Notes: a model not told the origin generated them from the letters alone. A DNA stretch of 64,000 nt from Phycisphaerae bacterium (GCA_002717655.1 PBAY01000011.1:1-64000), one strand, 5' to 3'; positions 15,213 through 24,050 are shown, counted from the first letter of the stretch. Made by a program: numbers and translations.

Positions 15213-16508
15213 ATGGGATCAGACAGGAAAGCATCACGAGGCCGAAGTCGAAGCCGCCACCGCGACCGGCAGCATCAGGCATCCCATGAGGATCACAGGG
15301 GCCCGGGCCCGGTACCTGATCTCCCGATGGTGCCGAAGGAAACTCCTGAACCAATCACAACCGAGAGCGAGTTTCTGGAGGCGATCAGCCATCTCCGCAA
15401 CTCCGGCACCTTTGCCTATGACACTGAATTCATCGGCGAGGAAACCTACTTTCCGCAACTGTGCCTGATTCAGCTTTCAACTGCAGAACGACTCTTCCTG
15501 ATCGATCCTCTGGCGATTGAGAATCTGAACCCGGTGTGGGAACTGATCGCCGACCCATCACTACTAACGATTGTTCACGCCGGTCATCAGGATCTCGAGC
15601 CTGTCTACCGGCTGACCAGTTCACCCGCTGCGAATGTGATCGATACGCAGATCGCCGCAGGCTTCGCCGGGATGCCCTACCCGTGTTCATTGAATCGCCT
15701 GATCCTCGCCGAGGCACACGCCGAATCCGGCAAGGGCATGACCTTCACCAAGTGGGACTCGCGGCCGCTGTCCCCGATGCAGTGTCGTTATGCCGCGGAT
15801 GATGTGCGGTATCTCCCGCTGGTCTGGTCACAGCTTGAAAGCCGACTTCAAGAGGCGGGACTACTTGAATGGGTCAAGGCCGAGTGTCTGGGACTTTGCG
15901 AACCGGAGTCCTATTCACCCGATTTCGATTCACAGTGCAATCGATTGCAACGCAATCGCAGTCTGCGAAAGCCACAACGAGCCTTGCTCTATCGACTTGC
16001 TCAAGCCCGTGACCAGGCTGCTCGAGCAGCAAACATGCCACCACGGGCACTGATGGCTGATGAAGTCATCATGGCCCTGCTGAAACACCGCCCTCAGGAT
16101 CGCGATGCATTGTCCAACCTGCCTGGAATGCCACGATTCGTGGCCCGGGAATACGGGGATGATCTGATTGAAGCCATCTGTTCGGATGAGATCCCTGAAA
16201 TGGCGCCTCCGAGACCTCGTCTGGCTGAAGAGACGGTAAGACAGAGAGTCACGATCGACAGCCTCTGGTCATCCATCACCTCCATTGCCTTGGCCAGAGG
16301 CATCGCTCCAGCACTCCTGTGCTCGAGAAACCAGATTGCAGGCTGGTTTCTGGCCCAGCGTGACAACCGGCCCATGACTCCACCAGATCTCCCAGGCTGG
16401 CGAGGGGAATTCATGAAGCAGGAACTTGGTGCGTTCCTGTCTGGGGAACGTACACTGCAACTTGCGTGGCAGAATGATCGACTGATCGTGGATGCCTCAT
16501 CAGACTGA
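15213..16508 (+). CDS. rnd: Ribonuclease D
   Basis: A 431-aa DEDD-family 3'-5' exoribonuclease acting in tRNA and stable RNA maturation. The DEDDy motifs are visible: FAYDTEFIGEETYFP (motif I, Asp and Glu), IVHAGHQDLEPVYR (motif II), and CRYAADDVRYLPLVW (motif III, Tyr and Asp). QIAAGFAG and the CSLNRLI segment match RNase D. An HRDC-like helical domain follows (about residues 240-320: RSLRKPQRALLYRLAQARDQAARAANMP broken up here). The first 38 residues are an Arg/Ser/His-rich, low-complexity extension; an ATG at 15327 would remove it, but a -10-like element just upstream favours 15213. ruvB follows after 23 bases and may be cotranscribed. Confidence 0.9.
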   Translation: MGSDRKASRGRSRSRHRDRQHQASHEDHRGPGPVPDLPMVPKETPEPITTESEFLEAISHLRNSGTFAYDTEFIGEETYFPQLCLIQLSTAERLFLIDPLAIENLNPVWELIADPSLLTIVHAGHQDLEPVYRLTSSPAANVIDTQIAAGFAGMPYPCSLNRLILAEAHAESGKGMTFTKWDSRPLSPMQCRYAADDVRYLPLVWSQLESRLQEAGLLEWVKAECLGLCEPESYSPDFDSQCNRLQRNRSLRKPQRALLYRLAQARDQAARAANMPPRALMADEVIMALLKHRPQDRDALSNLPGMPRFVAREYGDDLIEAICSDEIPEMAPPRPRLAEETVRQRVTIDSLWSSITSIALARGIAPALLCSRNQIAGWFLAQRDNRPMTPPDLPGWRGEFMKQELGAFLSGERTLQLAWQNDRLIVDASSD

Positions 16509-16531
16509 TCACGCTGAACCAATAGGCAGGG

Positions 16532-17578
16532 ATGCCCATGGCCAAGGACCGAATCATCACTCGTGACTCTCACCCGCTGGATGCGCCTGTTGAAGCGGAA
16601 GCTGCCAGAGCGCTGCGGCCACAGTGCATGGATGATTATGTCGGCCAGTCAAAGTTGCGTGAACGATTGATGATTGCACTGGATGCCGTGAAGCAGCGAC
16701 AGGAGCCCATGGAACACATCCTGCTGCACGGACCTCCAGGACTTGGCAAGACCACGCTTGCTCACATCATTGCCCATGAAATGGGAACAAGAGCATATGT
16801 GACCTCCGGCCCTGCCTTGACCAAGGGAGGTGATCTGGTTGGAACCCTGACCAGAATGCAACCTGGCGACATCCTCTTCATTGATGAAATCCATCGTCTT
16901 CCAGCAGCCGTGGAAGAATATGTCTACCCAGCCATGGAAGACTTCAAGATCGATTTCACACTGGATGCCGGCGTCCATGCCAAAGTGGTCACCTATCACC
17001 TCAAACCATTTACCCTCATCGGTGCGACGACTCGCGCAGGCCTCCTTACAGGCGCGTTAAGAAGCCGGTTCGGCCTCTCACATCGAATCGACTATTACCA
17101 ACACGATGAACTGGTTGAAATTCTGCAGCGAGCACTTGCTCGCCTTGGAATCAAGGAAGTTCCGGCAGACGCTGTTCAGGAGATCGCCAAGCGAAGCAGA
17201 GGTACGCCACGCATCGGGCTGCGACTCATGCGACGTGCCCGCGACTTTGCTCAGGTCAAACGGAACGGACGACTTGACATGCAGGTGGTCGCAGAAGCCC
17301 TCGAACTTGAAGGCGTCGACGACCATGGGCTTGATGCGCTGGATCGGCTCTATCTGTCGACCCTGATGAACACGTATGGCGGCGGACCGGCTGGACTCGA
17401 AGCCATCGCCGCAAGCATGGGTGAAGATCCAGGGACGCTTGAGGACGTGGTCGAGCCGTACCTGCTTCAAATCGGATTTCTGGCTCGCACTCGGCAGGGT
17501 CGGCAGATCACTGCAGCTGGACAGGATTGGGTTGGCGAATCGTCCCCCGGGAATTCGGGTAGCTCAGGCCTTTTTTGA
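16532..17578 (+). CDS. ruvB: Holliday junction branch-migration helicase RuvB
   Basis: A 348-aa AAA+ motor, the usual length. It carries Walker A GPPGLGKT (about residues 66-73), Walker B ILFIDEIHRL, sensor/Arg-finger regions including LIGATTRAG and LRSRFGLSHRIDYY, and the C-terminal winged-helix region ending in PYLLQIGFLARTRQGR. RuvB drives branch migration of Holliday junctions with RuvA and RuvC; neither partner is in the window. The RuvB family normally has LTSPLRDRFG, here LTGALRSRFG, a conservative variant. GGCAGGG lies just before the ATG. It ends in an unusually long Gly/Ser tail (GESSPGNSGSSGLF). Confidence 0.96.
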   Translation: MPMAKDRIITRDSHPLDAPVEAEAARALRPQCMDDYVGQSKLRERLMIALDAVKQRQEPMEHILLHGPPGLGKTTLAHIIAHEMGTRAYVTSGPALTKGGDLVGTLTRMQPGDILFIDEIHRLPAAVEEYVYPAMEDFKIDFTLDAGVHAKVVTYHLKPFTLIGATTRAGLLTGALRSRFGLSHRIDYYQHDELVEILQRALARLGIKEVPADAVQEIAKRSRGTPRIGLRLMRRARDFAQVKRNGRLDMQVVAEALELEGVDDHGLDALDRLYLSTLMNTYGGGPAGLEAIAASMGEDPGTLEDVVEPYLLQIGFLARTRQGRQITAAGQDWVGESSPGNSGSSGLF

Positions 17579-17608
17579 GTCTCAATCCCGCCTGATCATC
17601 CAATCTAG

Positions 17609-17625
17609 GCTGCTTGAGAAGCAGC
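17609..17625 (+). terminator. Hairpin downstream of ruvB
   Basis: GCTGCTT-GAG-AAGCAGC is a perfect seven-pair hairpin 30 bases past the ruvB stop, extendable outward by AGG/CCT after a short A-rich bulge and followed by a weak T run (CCTTTC). Confidence 0.5.
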
Positions 17626-17794
17626 AAAGCCTTTCAAATCAACGAGATATCCAGATCCTGACCGTTCTCATATGGACTAGAAACAGGGCTGATTGCCTTG
17701 TTTCAATGTTTCAACGATCACTAAAGCTTCTTTGGGCATTCTCAAAAAGCCCGAAATTCATGCCGAAACCAGAGATCTACCCTTGTCAACGGCC

Positions 17795-17880
17795 GCCCTC
17801 GAGGGCATTCTATAGGTGGCCAGAGAGATCTTTGATCTCAGAACTCGGCAAGCCTCTGGCCTCATGTCTTCGGCTTGCCA
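17795..17880 (+). ncRNA. Hairpin-rich non-coding segment with two competing folds
   Basis: In the 561-base gap between ruvB and the large prepilin there is no credible gene, but this segment is packed with perfect inverted repeats: GCCCTCGAGGGC (17795-17806), GAGATC-TTT-GATCTC (17825-17839), GGCCAGAG/CTCTGGCC (17818-17825 with 17854-17861) and GGCAAGCC/GGCTTGCC (17847-17854 with 17872-17879). The last two share base 17854 and interleave, so they exclude each other or form a pseudoknot. This is the pattern of a structured RNA or switch, though no known family is recognised and the strand is assumed from the downstream gene. Confidence 0.4.
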
Positions 17881-17999
17881 TGATCGTTGTTGGGACTTTC
17901 TCTGAATTCCAGAGGGTCTCAGACCAGTTGAGAAGGACCGGTTCCCCAGAGGAGCCTTGTTCTGGATGAGCAGGAGATTCTTGCCTACCCCCATGATTA

Positions 18000-18024
18000 C
18001 TTCACACCTCCGCCTTGTGTGAAG
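18000..18024 (+). promoter_or_regulatory. Hairpin upstream of the prepilin gene
   Basis: CTTCACAC and GTGTGAAG form a perfect eight-pair stem with a nine-base loop, 116 bases before the ATG at 18140. It could be a leader hairpin or an operator dyad. Confidence 0.4.
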
Positions 18025-18139
18025 GTATCGTTAGGAAACGGCAAACGCTTGCTCGTCAACTGCGTTTGGACTGAAATGGAATCGTGATAGAGACTGTCGA
18101 AGCCGCTGGTCGCAAGACTGGCATGTGAGGAAACGCCAA

Positions 18140-19390
18140 ATGAATAATCGCAAGGCCTTTACGCTCGTCGAGCTGCTCGTGGTGATCTCCATCATCGCAC
18201 TCCTCGTGGGCATTCTTCTCCCCGCGTTGAGCCGCGCTCGTGACGCAGCCATGATCAACACTGCGAAGAACAACATCCGCAACGTGTACATGGCAAACGC
18301 AAACTACAACTCTGAATGGAAGGGCAACCAGTTCGTTGGTGCACCTTCTGATCTTGCCAAGTATGGCGACACCCTTAGTACAGCCATTCAGGGCTACCTT
18401 GACAACATGTCCGCATACGGCGACGAAGCTGGTGGCGGTTGGTCCCCTGGCCCTGGTGTCCAGTTTGGTGAAACCAACACTGGTCAGGTCTGGTTCTGCG
18501 GCAACGTCCAGGTCTACATCGCTCCTTACTGCTGGGGATCAGGCCCGACTTCCGCAACGCAGGCTCCTCGTCACGGCACCTTCCTTTACCCCAACACTCG
18601 CCAGATTGCCGAGTACATGGAAGACTCCATTGTCAACAAGGCATACTTCTCCCCCAAGGACTCCATCGTTCTTGATGCGTTGAAGGAATGCATGTCCTCC
18701 GAAGGCAACCTCTGCCCCGGTGACAACAACTACGGCGGCTACTCCGGCGACTATGCCACCTTCGGCATCAGCAAGTTCGGCGGCTACAGCTTCCCACCGT
18801 TCATCCCACCATCAAGCTACTGCTACTCACCAGCCAACATGGTGAATCCTGACGTCTATGACGTTGACGCAAGTGAGAATGGAACAAACAACGGCTTCCG
18901 CGATCCATGCACGTTCAACACCGGCTTCCGTGCTCCAACACTGGACCAGTCGCGATATCCTTCGCTCAAGTCCTACCTGATGGAACATCACTGGCTGCAG
19001 AACGTCACTGGCGAAGCCTGCCACCCACGTTGGGATGCTGCTCAGTATGACTACCGTCACACCAGCAACGACGGCTCCGGCTGGCACTGGGGCGGATGCT
19101 ATCCGTCACTCGCCGTCCACTCCTTCCGTTCCGTTCCTGTGACCTGCTTCAATGACGGCCACATCGGAATGATGGACATCAACTCATGCGACAAGGCTGA
19201 CAACATCGTCCTGAATGCAAATTCAGACGAGTACGGCGTCGCAACCGGCACCTGGCATCGCTTCACCCACGATGGTGACAGCGGCTACTGGCTCGAAGCT
19301 GGTACCGACTGGATGGATGTCTGCCCTCACACCCATACCGCCTTCGGTTCAAATGGGCGTGATATCACCGCTGATGTCGCTGGTAACTAG
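18140..19390 (+). CDS. Large type II/IV prepilin-like protein
   Basis: A 416-aa protein with a classical prepilin start: NNRKA-FTLVELLVVISIIALLVGILLPALSRARD, where peptidase would cut before Phe and Glu sits at +5. The start at 18140 is used because GAGGAAA precedes it and the leader is then six residues; a GTG at 18125 is the alternative. The long C-terminal part is Tyr/Gly/Ser/Cys-rich, with GGYSGDYATF, YCYSPANMVNP and a VHSFRS...FNDGHIGMMD segment like the H-x(n)-DG ending of planctomycete prepilin-processing families. The function is unknown; such proteins are probably secreted or surface pseudopilins. A very strong terminator follows. Confidence 0.85.
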   Translation: MNNRKAFTLVELLVVISIIALLVGILLPALSRARDAAMINTAKNNIRNVYMANANYNSEWKGNQFVGAPSDLAKYGDTLSTAIQGYLDNMSAYGDEAGGGWSPGPGVQFGETNTGQVWFCGNVQVYIAPYCWGSGPTSATQAPRHGTFLYPNTRQIAEYMEDSIVNKAYFSPKDSIVLDALKECMSSEGNLCPGDNNYGGYSGDYATFGISKFGGYSFPPFIPPSSYCYSPANMVNPDVYDVDASENGTNNGFRDPCTFNTGFRAPTLDQSRYPSLKSYLMEHHWLQNVTGEACHPRWDAAQYDYRHTSNDGSGWHWGGCYPSLAVHSFRSVPVTCFNDGHIGMMDINSCDKADNIVLNANSDEYGVATGTWHRFTHDGDSGYWLEAGTDWMDVCPHTHTAFGSNGRDITADVAGN

Positions 19391-19434
19391 TGTTCAACTG
19401 AACACCGCCTCGACAACGATCTGATTTGATTCTG

Positions 19435-19468
19435 GCCAGCCCCCTCTCATGGGGGCTGGCTTTTTTTT
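19435..19468 (+). terminator. Strong rho-independent terminator after the prepilin
   Basis: GCCAGCCCCC-TCTCAT-GGGGGCTGGC forms a perfect ten-pair GC-rich stem with a six-base loop, directly followed by eight T. It begins 45 bases past the prepilin stop. Confidence 0.95.
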
Positions 19469-19499
19469 GGTTCGCTGCCCAATGGCCCCTTGGCCGGCA

Positions 19500-19527
19500 C
19501 GGACAAAGCCACCTTCCTCGCTACAAT
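19500..19527 (+). promoter_or_regulatory. Candidate promoter of the transsulfuration operon
   Basis: CGGACA, a 16-base spacer and TACAAT, in the context CTACAAT, lie just before the cystathionine beta-synthase ATG at 19549. A GGGAAGG Shine-Dalgarno-like stretch follows, leaving a leader of about 15 bases. Confidence 0.45.
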
Positions 19528-19548
19528 CGCCCCGCGGGAAGGTCATCC

Positions 19549-20958
19549 ATGAACTCAACACCATCGAACAGTCAACACCCCTCATCAGCACCGATCCATC
19601 AGGACGTTCTGGAGCTGGTAGGCAATACCCCGATGCTTGAAATCAACCGGATCGACACGGGGCCTTGCAGGCTTCTGCTCAAGCTGGAATCCCAGAATCC
19701 CGGAAACTCGATCAAGGACAGAATCGCCATTGCCATGATCGATGCAGCAGAGGCTGATGGCACGCTCAAGTCTGGCGGCCATATTGTTGAAGCTACTGCA
19801 GGCAACACGGGTATTGCACTTGCACTGGTCGGGACACTACGTGGCTACAACGTGACGGTAGTCGTACCTGACAAAATGGCTGCGGCAAAAATTGCTCACC
19901 TTCGAGCACTCGGGGCCAAGGTCGTCATGGCACGATCAGATGTGGAAAAGGGACATCCTGACTATTACCAGGAGGTCGCTGAACGAATCTCGCAGGATAC
20001 GGGGGCGTTCTACACGAACCAGTTCGCCAATGAGAGCAATGTCGCGGCACACTATCAATCAACCGGTCCTGAAATCTGGCAACAGACGAATGGCGAGGTT
20101 GATGCCGTCGTACTGGGTGTCGGTTCTGGCGGAACGGTGACCGGCATGGGGCGATATCTCAAGGAACAGAATCCAGATCTGCAGCTGATTCTTGCTGACC
20201 CCGAAGGTTCCGTCCTTGAACCACTGGTCAATGATGGACGTGAGGTGCCCGCAGGCGCCTGGCTGGTGGAAGGAATCGGAGAAGACTTCATCCCACCCAT
20301 TACCGACATGTCTCTGGTTGATGAAGCCATCGCCGTTTCAGACCAGAACTCCTTTCTTGCTGCACGCGAGCTTCTTCGCAAGGAAGGCCTTCTGACCGGT
20401 TCTTCCAGTGGCACACTCTTTGCCGCATCACTTGAGTGGTGCAGAAGGCAGACGGAACCGAAGACTGTCGTTTCCTTTGCCTGCGATCATGGGGCCAAGT
20501 ATCTCGACAAGATGTTCAACGACCATTGGATGACTGATCAGGGCTTCATTGACCGTGAAAGTCATGGAGACCTCAGAGATCTCATCGCACGCCGTCATCG
20601 ACTTGGCGAGGACTACACCATCAGGGGAGATCTTCCGATCATGCAGGCTATCAAGGCCATGCGACTGCATGATGTCAGCCAGATGGCCGTACTGAATGCT
20701 GATGGCAAACTGCAGGGCATCATTGACGAATCGGACGTGCTGCTGGCAGTCACCCAGGACAAGGCGAGCTTCAACCAACCGGTGTCAGACATCATGACCA
20801 GTCGCCTTGAGACCATCTCCAAGAACGCACCGATCGAGGACCTGATGCCCATCTTCCGAGCTGATCGTGTCGCCATCGTCATGGACGGTGATGACTTCTT
20901 CGGCCTGATTACCCGCATTGATCTGATCAACTATCTCCGCAACCAACTGATCCGCTGA
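19549..20958 (+). CDS. cbs: Cystathionine beta-synthase with C-terminal CBS domain pair
   Basis: A 469-aa PLP enzyme of the cysteine synthase/CBS family that joins serine and homocysteine to cystathionine (or makes cysteine). The catalytic core (about residues 17-320) has ELVGNTPM, NPGNSIKDR with PLP-Lys56, EATAGNTGIALA and the PLP-phosphate loop GVGSGGTVTGMGRYL, then GLLTGSSSGT. Two CBS domains fill the end (about 345-465: IMQAIKAMRLHDVSQMAVL and a second IMTSRLETISKNAPIEDLM unit), as in eukaryotic and many bacterial CBS enzymes, where they bind adenosyl ligands. The ATG at 19549 has GGAAGG upstream. The downstream gene encodes the next enzyme of the pathway. Confidence 0.93.
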   Translation: MNSTPSNSQHPSSAPIHQDVLELVGNTPMLEINRIDTGPCRLLLKLESQNPGNSIKDRIAIAMIDAAEADGTLKSGGHIVEATAGNTGIALALVGTLRGYNVTVVVPDKMAAAKIAHLRALGAKVVMARSDVEKGHPDYYQEVAERISQDTGAFYTNQFANESNVAAHYQSTGPEIWQQTNGEVDAVVLGVGSGGTVTGMGRYLKEQNPDLQLILADPEGSVLEPLVNDGREVPAGAWLVEGIGEDFIPPITDMSLVDEAIAVSDQNSFLAARELLRKEGLLTGSSSGTLFAASLEWCRRQTEPKTVVSFACDHGAKYLDKMFNDHWMTDQGFIDRESHGDLRDLIARRHRLGEDYTIRGDLPIMQAIKAMRLHDVSQMAVLNADGKLQGIIDESDVLLAVTQDKASFNQPVSDIMTSRLETISKNAPIEDLMPIFRADRVAIVMDGDDFFGLITRIDLINYLRNQLIR

Positions 20959-20972
20959 GCACCAATCCAACC

Positions 20973-22175
20973 ATGAGCAACAAGAAGCAGCATCTAGACA
21001 CGGCAGTCATTCACGCCGGGCAATCCCCATGCCCGATCACCGGCGCAGTCATGCCACCCATCTACATGACTTCGACCTATGCACAATCATCGCCAGGTGT
21101 TCATCAGGGATACGAATACACACGCAGCCACAACCCCACTCGATACGCCTTTGAACGTTGCATCGCTCGACTGGAGGGATCGACGCTGTCCGAGTCGGAC
21201 GACCAGTCCTATGGCGGGTTTGCGTTCGCAAGTGGACTGGCCGCAATCGGAACTTTGCTCGATACCTGCACCAATGGCGATCACATCGTCGCCATGGATG
21301 ATCTCTATGGAGGGACCCACCGCCTCTTCAATCAGGTCAGAGCCAGATCTGCGGGGCTTGAATTTACCTCTGTAGACATGACCGATCTTGATGCACTCCG
21401 CTCAGCCATCCGTCCTGAGACACGTCTGATCTGGGTGGAATCCCCGACCAACCCGATGCTCAAGGTCGTGGACCTGCAGGGGGTAGCCGACATTGCACGG
21501 GAACATGGGATCCTCTGCGCATGTGACAACACCTTTGCAACCCCGATGATCCAGAGGCCGCTGGAGCTGGGCTTCGACATCGTGATGCACTCCGCCACCA
21601 AGTACATCGGAGGTCACAGTGATGCGGTAGGCGGAGTCCTTGTCACCGGAAACAAGGAGCTCGCCGAAACACTTCGGTTCCATCAGAACTCCGTTGGCTC
21701 CGTTCTGGGGATCTTCGAATGCTTCCTCATGTTGCGTGGCATCAAGACGCTTGCCATTCGAATGAGACGACATTGTGACACAAGCTACAAGCTTGCCCAG
21801 TGGCTGGAGAGCCATCCGAAGGTCAAATCCGTTGTCTACCCAGGCCTGTCGTCACATCCACAGCATGCGGTAGCCTCGAAGCTGATGCAGATCGACGGCC
21901 AGCCGGTTGGAGGCGGAATGGTGACTCTGGTCCTGGACTGCGACATCTCCGGATGTCGCCGATTCCTCGAAAATCTCACAACCTTCTCACTGGCCGAGTC
22001 GCTTGGCGGTGTCGAGTCACTCGTGAACCATCCAGCCATCATGACACATGCCTCAGTTGACCCTGCAGTCAGGGAATCACTCGGCATTCACGACAATCTG
22101 GTCAGGCTTTCCGTTGGCATTGAAGATTCCGCAGATCTTCAGGCGGACCTTGAGTCTGCGCTGGATGCAATCTGA
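20973..22175 (+). CDS. Cystathionine gamma-lyase / gamma-synthase
   Basis: A 400-aa PLP enzyme of the Cys/Met metabolism family, located 14 bases after the beta-synthase. Diagnostic segments are EYTRSHNPTRYAFERCIARLEG, FASGLAAI, HIVAMDDLYGGTHRLFNQV, WVESPTNPMLKV, DNTFATPMIQRPLELG and SATKYIGGHSDAVGG, with the PLP-bound Lys in the last. It either splits cystathionine into cysteine, 2-oxobutanoate and ammonia (gamma-lyase) or builds cystathionine (gamma-synthase). Pairing with cbs favours gamma-lyase, completing reverse transsulfuration from homocysteine to cysteine. No residue seen here decides strictly between the two, so no symbol is given. Confidence 0.9.
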   Translation: MSNKKQHLDTAVIHAGQSPCPITGAVMPPIYMTSTYAQSSPGVHQGYEYTRSHNPTRYAFERCIARLEGSTLSESDDQSYGGFAFASGLAAIGTLLDTCTNGDHIVAMDDLYGGTHRLFNQVRARSAGLEFTSVDMTDLDALRSAIRPETRLIWVESPTNPMLKVVDLQGVADIAREHGILCACDNTFATPMIQRPLELGFDIVMHSATKYIGGHSDAVGGVLVTGNKELAETLRFHQNSVGSVLGIFECFLMLRGIKTLAIRMRRHCDTSYKLAQWLESHPKVKSVVYPGLSSHPQHAVASKLMQIDGQPVGGGMVTLVLDCDISGCRRFLENLTTFSLAESLGGVESLVNHPAIMTHASVDPAVRESLGIHDNLVRLSVGIEDSADLQADLESALDAI

Positions 22176-22189
22176 TCCATTGATCTGAT

Positions 22190-22411
22190 TCAGTGATGGC
22201 AACCACCACCGCAACAGCCACCTGGTGGAGGTGTTGCGCACTCCGCCATTCGTGGTGGCACAGGTGCTTCTACCGTGAAGACACTGTGAACGCGATGAAA
22301 TGATCGATTCAGACCATCTGGATCATCGACCGGCTCATCGGCCTCGGCCATCGGGCGCAGCAGCGTGATCAAGTCACCATCTTCTTCACAACGATATTCA
22401 TAGAGTGGCAT
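22190..22411 (-). CDS. FmdB-family small zinc-ribbon-like protein
   Basis: A 73-aa protein that opens with MPLYEYRCEEDGDLITLLRPM, the typical start of FmdB putative regulatory proteins, but the usual first CxxC is broken to a single Cys8. The tail is Cys/Gly/His-rich (AECATPPPGGCCGGGCHH), as in many FmdB members. It converges on the gamma-lyase gene with 14 bases between the stops. Function of the family is unclear; metal binding is likely by the C-terminal cluster. A TACAGT element ends six bases before the ATG. Confidence 0.75.
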   Translation of the reverse strand: MPLYEYRCEEDGDLITLLRPMAEADEPVDDPDGLNRSFHRVHSVFTVEAPVPPRMAECATPPPGGCCGGGCHH

Positions 22412-22417
22412 GCCACT

Positions 22418-22423
22418 ACTGTA
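22418..22423 (-). promoter_or_regulatory. Candidate -10 element of the FmdB-like gene
   Basis: Minus-strand GTTACAGT ends six bases before the ATG at 22411, so transcription from it would start at or next to the start codon (a leaderless message). No clear -35 hexamer. Confidence 0.35.
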
Positions 22424-22468
22424 ACGCTTCAGCGAAGGGCCTCGAACCCTGTCAGATCGAATTTTCGA

Positions 22469-23956
22469 TCAAGCACTGCCCAACAGGCTCAGGATCTGCA
22501 TCGGCTGGCTGTTGGCCAGAGAAAGCGCCTGCATCGCTGACTGCGACAGAATCTGATGTCGAGCCAAGGCCGCGGTCTCCCAGGCCAGATCCGCATCGCG
22601 GATGCTGGATTCGGCTGCCGTCACCTGCTCGAGTGTTTCACCGAGCGTATTTCGAGATGATTCAAGCGTAAATCGCATGAAGCTGCCAAGGCGACCCTGA
22701 ATGGAAGCAACTTCTTCCAAGGCGGCGTCAACAATCCGTTCAGCCTTGAGGAGATCGCCATCAGCAATCGCCGCGCTACCTCCACTGCGAATTTCATCCA
22801 GGACACCATCGATACCACCGATGGATCCGGTCGACATCGAACGAATCCCAAGTGTCGCGAGATCAGATCGACTGACGCCTGCTGCGACATCAAAGAAGGC
22901 GCCGCCGGAAACAATCTGGAAATTGAAACCCGAAGTCGCATTGAATTCCTCGGCGATACGTACTTCTAGGTCAAATCCGTTTGCAACAACTCGAGCAACA
23001 AGCCCCTGAACACTGGCCATCTGGCCATTGATGAGGACCTGAGCATCAACACCGTTGTCGGTATGCTCATTATCCGCTTCGACAGTCCACTGCGTACCGT
23101 TGAATGCCTTGACGAATCCACTGCCATTGGCATCCTGTCCATTCGCCTCGGTCACACGGACATTGACCATCTGGTCTGAACCGTAATCACGGGAACGAAT
23201 GATCAGTTCATCATTTGAACTCAGATCAACCTCGATACCGAGTTCATCAGCGAACGTACTGATGGCGGCTTCCATGTCCAGTTTGTTGGTACCGTCTGCG
23301 AAGGTGAACTGCTGTACACCTTCGGGGCCGGTGATCTCGAAGCTGACAGTCAGGCCCATTGATGTTGAGAATACACCACCGCCATTAAGCGTAATGGCCG
23401 CCTCCGCCTGCTCTGCTTCCACCAGAATATCCGTATGGACATCAAGTGGAGCGCCGGTCGTGCCCAGCCGTGCACTGTTCACATGAACCCAGTCGAACCT
23501 GTTCAGTTCACTGCCACGAGTTTCATAATCCAGACCGCCGTTGAGCAGTTTGGTTCCACCGAACTCGGTACCGGTGGCGATTCGATCGATGGATTCAAGG
23601 ATCATGTCGATATCCTGCTGTGTTGCGGTACGCTCCTGATCACCCAGACCACCCTGATTGGCGGACTCCGTGATCATGCCCTGCATTTCCAGCAGCAACT
23701 CGTTGATTTCAGCAATAGCACCCTCGGCTGTGGAGATGATCTGTTCGCCTCGGGAAATCGAGTTCATGGCCGCGTTGATGCCGACGATCTCAGATCGCAT
23801 CTGATTGCTGGCGACCAGGCCTGCTGGATCATCCTTGGCTGACTCGACTCGCAGTCCGGTGCTCAGATTTCGAAGACTCGCGTACATGCGTTCGTTATGC
23901 ATGTTCAATGACCGATGGGCCATGAAAGCAGCGATATTGGTATTGATTCGATTCAT
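22469..23956 (-). CDS. fliC: Flagellin
   Basis: A 495-aa filament protein. The N-terminal D0/D1 region has RINTNIAAFMAHRSL, LRNLSTGLRVESAKDDPAGLVASNQMRSEI and the C-terminal D1/D0 region has VASIQGRLGSFMRFTLES, AAESSIRDADLAWETAALARHQILSQSAMQAL. The variable middle (about residues 150-390) is larger than in minimal flagellins and contains flagellin-IN-like strands. The C-terminal end (SQPMQILSLLG) differs from the common NQ/PQNVLSLL only slightly. GGAGGAG lies before the ATG inside a hairpin loop (23957-23982), fitting control by CsrA, whose gene and that of its antagonist FliW are the next two genes upstream. A sigma-28-like promoter lies further up. Confidence 0.95.
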   Translation of the reverse strand: MNRINTNIAAFMAHRSLNMHNERMYASLRNLSTGLRVESAKDDPAGLVASNQMRSEIVGINAAMNSISRGEQIISTAEGAIAEINELLLEMQGMITESANQGGLGDQERTATQQDIDMILESIDRIATGTEFGGTKLLNGGLDYETRGSELNRFDWVHVNSARLGTTGAPLDVHTDILVEAEQAEAAITLNGGGVFSTSMGLTVSFEITGPEGVQQFTFADGTNKLDMEAAISTFADELGIEVDLSSNDELIIRSRDYGSDQMVNVRVTEANGQDANGSGFVKAFNGTQWTVEADNEHTDNGVDAQVLINGQMASVQGLVARVVANGFDLEVRIAEEFNATSGFNFQIVSGGAFFDVAAGVSRSDLATLGIRSMSTGSIGGIDGVLDEIRSGGSAAIADGDLLKAERIVDAALEEVASIQGRLGSFMRFTLESSRNTLGETLEQVTAAESSIRDADLAWETAALARHQILSQSAMQALSLANSQPMQILSLLGSA

Positions 23957-23982
23957 GACGAGTGTCTCCTCCGGGCGTCGTC
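23957..23982 (-). promoter_or_regulatory. Hairpin exposing the flagellin ribosome-binding site in its loop
   Basis: On the minus strand GACGA (23982-23978) pairs with TCGTC (23961-23957), leaving a 16-base loop that carries GGAGGA just before the flagellin ATG. GGA in a loop overlapping the Shine-Dalgarno sequence is the CsrA target pattern known from hag mRNA in Bacillus. Confidence 0.45.
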
Positions 23983-24050
23983 ACGAAGTCTCATGGACTG
24001 GTTCACGTGACGATCAGGCATATGAACATCAAACGAGGTGCGTGCTACCT

